Shown: positions 60,817 to 64,000 of the stretch, piece by piece
How positions within the stretch are numbered: position 1 is the first letter of the stretch
How the letters are laid out: each line of letters opens with the position of its first letter
DNA from: Larimichthys crocea
Taxonomy: Eukaryota; Chordata; Actinopteri; Sciaenidae
NCBI RefSeq assembly: GCF_000972845.2
Contig: NC_040017.1
Coordinates: 21,462,742-21,526,741, forward strand
Reading direction: 5' to 3'
Length of the DNA stretch: 64,000 nt
Made by a program: the position numbers and the translations under genes
Notes under the pieces: generated by a model
Database searches by the model: none
What the model was told of the DNA's origin: nothing
Seen by the model: only the letters and a program-made list of their open reading frames with translations

Positions 60817-63086
60817 TCACTCGTAGACCCCAGCCTCTGATCTCAGTGCAGCATGATAAAAACCCTCATGACCCAGAGCCTTGGATAGCAGTCTGTGCCC
60901 GCGGGGCGACATGCAGCCTTGGCCAGGCAAATATCCGGGCACAGCTTTACCAGATCTTGCGGGTTTAGGTTTGGGCGCTGCGTAATACCCCTCCATGTGG
61001 TCGTATTGTGTGGGTCTCACTTTAGTGCTTTGAGTCCTTCTGTTGGGCTGAGTTGAAAAGGATCCCAGATGTTCAGGATCCAGAGGGGATTTGGCATGAT
61101 GATGATAGTGGTGACGGTTTTCTCTGGTGCTCTGTGACCTCCCAGGCCTCCTGAGGATGCTGGGTTTCACAATACCAGAATAGCTGTTGACAGCGTTGGT
61201 CATCATTAATCGATCCTGGTCGTGACCTCGTGTATGGCTTCTGTTATTGTTCTCGGCGTTCTTGAGGTTGGGACAAGCCCTTTCTGGAAGCGAGGGGACT
61301 TTGCGAAGAGGTGGCTGCTGAGAAGAGCTCTCTTTGATCTGAATCCGTCTGGACGGTCCCGGCTCGGCGGCAGACCGGTGACCATACTGCTGCCTGTTGA
61401 CTTCAGGCTCGGCCTGTTGAGACCTCAGGGCAGTTGGGGATGTAGCTACCACAACATTTTGATTTTCTGTCCTGTTGGCGGAGAGGAGGCATGCGTTTCC
61501 AGGGTCTGACTTGCTTCTTGTGTGTATTATGTCTCTGTTTCTTTCTTCAGCTGGTGAGACAGGGCTCTCATACGGAGAAACAGCTGGACACGTGCTTTTA
61601 CGTCTGGACTTACTCTCCTGTTTGACCGGTTGATAAACAACTCTCTCGAAAACTTCTGCGTCTCTAGCCTTGTAGACGACAGTGTCCCTGCTTTCTATGT
61701 AAAGCTCCCTGTTGACAGGAGGGACGCGGTGTGGGGAGTAGTTGTAGTAATCTGATTGTCCACTTTCCCTTGTGGAACGCACGGTGTAGGACTGACTGTG
61801 TCGAATGCCGCTTTGTCGGCAGGGCTCTACATAATAGCGGGAGCCATCCACTGGGTTTATGCCAGAATAGGGGTTGTAGTCACGGTAGTCATCATGGGTG
61901 TTCTCAAATTGTGGCCGAACAGGATGAATGCCGGTCTGAATCAGCCTCTGATAGGGACCTTCCTGGCTCGACGTTTGCTCGACATAAAACATGGTGTCAG
62001 GGGGCAGAACTTCTGTCTCTGCCAGCTCGTAGTGACTAATCTGGGGGGCATGGAAGGAGCGAGCTCTCCGTATGGCCGGGTGCCCAACTATTCTATCTTC
62101 TGACCTCTGCCACGGGCCTTGTTGCCGATGGCAGCCACCGATAAGGTGCTCATCTCTATGGTAACGTCTGTACTGGGGAGACAAAGGATGCCTTAACCCT
62201 AAAGTGCTGTGGCGGCTTTCAGAGGGCTGCCTGAACATGCTCTTTGGCCCCATTAGGTGATGTGGCAGAGCATCGGGTCGAGGGCAGTGCTGTGCAGGCA
62301 TTCGTCCTGTGTGAATCGGCCGATGATGATGATGATGATGATGATGATTACTGTAGACATCCTCAATCAGGTCGAGAGGTCTGTCCTCCTCTGGGCTGTA
62401 GTGATGAGCTGAGGAGGGCTGTAATGGACGTGGTAGGACCTCCTCGATTGAGGCAGGCATGGAGGTCTCCGCCAGAACAGCGCGGAAATTAAATACATTG
62501 ATAGAGTCGGCGTTCACGTACACAGGAGAAGTTAACGGGCTCTGAGTGGAGCACACAGGTTGGGTGGGTGTTGAAACGCCCACGCTCTGATAGGTGGGTT
62601 CTGCTTCTGTGAGATCTCGGAGCTCTTTGACCTCTCGGCGGTCCCTCCTGTCAGCGCTGCCTTCCTCCAAGCTCCCTGACCCGAGCGGGCTCACGTTAGG
62701 TGTGAAATTGCACATGCTCTCCTGCCCGTCAGTGACCTGCTCCGAGCTGAGGTGCGCAGGTCTGAAATGAACAGGATGAGGGCAGCAGTGGCTCTCCAAT
62801 GGGCTGTGCGCTGATGTTTGCCACTGGGAAACGGGGGAGACGCGAGAGCCGCAGTACTCCTGGGGGTAAACTTTAAGATCGAGAACAGAGGGCCGGGGTG
62901 GTCTGTCCTGGGCGTGAGGTGTTTCCTGTCTCTGGGGATGGTGCGACTGGACGTTGTTTCTTCTCTGGGAGCCACTGCTGGCCTTCTGGGCAGATTCAGC
63001 CAGAGCCAAAGCCAACTTGCGCGCAGCACTCGTCAAGGGAGGGTGAGGAGGGAGAACAGACACTGAACTCATAAGTCTATCTGTTC
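60817..63086 (-). CDS. arhgap32: arhgap32-like RhoGAP, last coding exon (C-terminal tail)
   Basis: About 755 codons plus a split one. On the minus strand the acceptor 'tatccctccccag|GAACAG' opens the exon in phase 1 and the stop is TGA at 60817-60819. Family marks I recall from ARHGAP32 are V-L-P-P-H-P-P before A-A-R-K-L-A-L-A-L-A-E-S-A-Q-K-A, I-R-R-A-R-S-F-H-A-P then E-V-L-P-P-D, I-H-T-R-S-K-S-D-P-G, and Q-Y-D-H-M-E-G-Y near the end. It is a disordered, Pro/Ser/Tyr-rich tail with an eight-His run and ends A-G-V-Y-E. ARHGAP32 turns off CDC42, RAC1 and RhoA in neurons; the GAP domain is encoded beyond the window. ARHGAP33 is the main alternative. The first in-frame Met at 63103-63105 is intronic and not a start. 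Confidence 0.85.
62322..62348. repeat. arhgap32: (GAT)9 repeat coding for poly-His
   Basis: Nine GAT units on the plus strand read as eight consecutive CAT (His) codons on the minus strand, after S-N and before R-P-I-H. Confidence 0.97.
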
Positions 63087-63264
63087 CTGGGGAGGGATAA
63101 GACAAACAACGCTACAGTATGACAGGACAAACAAAGCTATGGTAAGACATGATGGGACAAGACACAAAAGCTTTCATAAGAAACTACAAAGTGCATTATT
63201 ATTTAAATAAATACTAACTATATATAGTAAATGTTATGTATGATGAAAGAGGAGGTGTACTGAC
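63087..63264 (-). other. arhgap32: arhgap32-like intron
   Basis: A 178-bp intron; on the minus strand GTCAGT to CCTCCCCAG. Both flanking exons keep phase 1 (P-D-P-G|T-D-R-L). Confidence 0.88.
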
Positions 63265-63939
63265 CTGGATCAGGCAGATTCTGTGCAGACTGACTGAGGT
63301 CAGTCAGGGCTGATGCCTGGCTCGCTGTGCTGAGTGGGCTGCAGTGTTGGTAGGGCGTTCTCGCCACCTTTCCGTCTGCCAGCGGAGCTTCACACTTCTC
63401 CACTGGGGGAGAAGAAGAAGGAAGCGGCGGGGGAGAGGCAGACGCATTCTGAACATCTGCTTGCATCCTAAAAGATTTCTTCCTGAGTTTAGGAGAGTGC
63501 GGCTTAGAGGTGACCTTCTTCCCACCTTTACCGAGCACCGGGCTAATATCCGGAGACTGAGAGTAGCTAATGTTGTTGTTAGGAGAGGAAATGGGCTCTG
63601 ATTCGCTGGAACACCCTGCACTCTTCCTCCATTTATTCCCGTCTTTGTTGCGTTGCTGCCCAGGTGTCGCCGCGGCTGGGCTGCACTGAAAAGACATGGG
63701 GTCAAAGTCCAGACTATAGATGCCTGCAGCCGGCGGACAAAGATCCAGATCGTCCTCCTGGTGCGGAGGTGAAATACACGCTGCGGTGCGGACGTGCTCA
63801 GCGCCGTCATGGCTCTCATTTAACGGGCGGGCTCTGTGGTCGTCCTTACTTCTGGTGTTGCGTAGGTCGTCCCTACAGATGGCAGATATGGCCTCACTAG
63901 TGGAACGGGGTCTGCGGGGACGGTAACTCGGAGGTTCCC
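63265..63939 (-). CDS. arhgap32: arhgap32-like RhoGAP, penultimate coding exon
   Basis: A 675-bp exon, 225 codons in frame. On the minus strand it opens after 'ttttccgtcccag' with E-P-P-S-Y-R-P-R-R-P-R-S-T-S-E-A-I-S-A-I-C. The middle has Y-S-L-D-F-D-P-M-S-F-Q-C-S, a motif I recall from ARHGAP32 just after the catalytic region. Then come a basic stretch (K-L-R-K-K-S-F-R), a proline-rich S-P-P-P-L-P-S-S-S-P-P and D-L-S-Q-S-A-Q-N-L-P-D-P. The donor is CCAG|GTCAGT, phase 1 at both ends. It is a linker/tail segment with no folded domain visible. PX, SH3 and RhoGAP exons would lie past position 64000. That the symbol is arhgap32 and not arhgap33 is inferred from motifs and from human 11q23-q24 linkage with CADM1. 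Confidence 0.82.
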
Positions 63940-64000
63940 CTGGGACGGAAAATCAACACGTGTGTTTAGACTTTACAAATACAGATTATATGAACCAATG
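63940..64000 (-). other. arhgap32: arhgap32-like intron, cut by window end
   Basis: Begins with the acceptor of the penultimate exon and runs out of the window; nothing else is visible. Confidence 0.75.

Noticed and set aside
62691..63029. Other-frame open stretches opposite and within the arhgap32-like exons
   Set aside because: Shadows of the long GC-rich coding exon; the frame with family motifs is the one joined across the 178-bp intron.
1..64000. CRISPR arrays, operon-type promoters, phage or plasmid features
   Set aside because: The window is clearly spliced vertebrate sequence; tandem repeats present are simple microsatellites without spacer structure.

Overview
This is an animal nuclear genome window, most likely from a ray-finned (teleost) fish. 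Genes are split by long AT-rich introns with GT-AG junctions. Microsatellites are frequent, mainly (CA)n, (GA)n, (TTC)n and (CAG)n. Several dispersed repeats are ones I recognise from teleost genomes. I see no operons, ribosome binding sites, rRNA, CRISPR array or functional tRNA.

Positions 1-48107 (+ strand) hold most of a CADM1-type cell adhesion molecule gene (nectin-like 2 / SynCAM1 / TSLC1). The signal-peptide exon 1 lies upstream of the window. Nine exons are resolved to the base: 11830-11976, 16244-16396, 18252-18389, 23666-23824, 25913-26009, 26293-26465, 35124-35174, 43939-44067 and 44252-44370. Together they keep one open frame of 388 codons. These encode an Ig V-like domain, two further Ig domains, a short Thr/Pro stalk, a transmembrane helix, and a cytoplasmic tail with a juxtamembrane protein 4.1-binding segment and a C-terminal PDZ ligand. 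A long 3'UTR follows, ending at a canonical AATAAA at 48084-48089. Whether this is the cadm1a or cadm1b copy cannot be decided here.

Positions 48108 to about 59767 are intergenic, with repeats and no credible gene. From about 59768 to 63939 (- strand) lie the last two coding exons of a RhoGAP of the ARHGAP32/33 type. It is probably arhgap32 (p250GAP/RICS/GC-GAP), because the long disordered tail carries family motifs. Its catalytic exons lie beyond position 64000. The two genes are convergent. Both families are known to act at neuronal contacts: CADM1 as a synaptic adhesion protein, ARHGAP32 as a Rho-family GAP linked to spines.

The most interesting non-annotated signals are: a symmetric 21-nt candidate microexon at 6504-6524, phase-matched between exon 1 and exon 2; a near-perfect stem-loop at 46260-46305 in the cadm1 3'UTR; a Thr-rich peptide behind a strong acceptor at 28294 that looks like a decayed or alternative stalk exon; and foldback or MITE-like elements inside introns.
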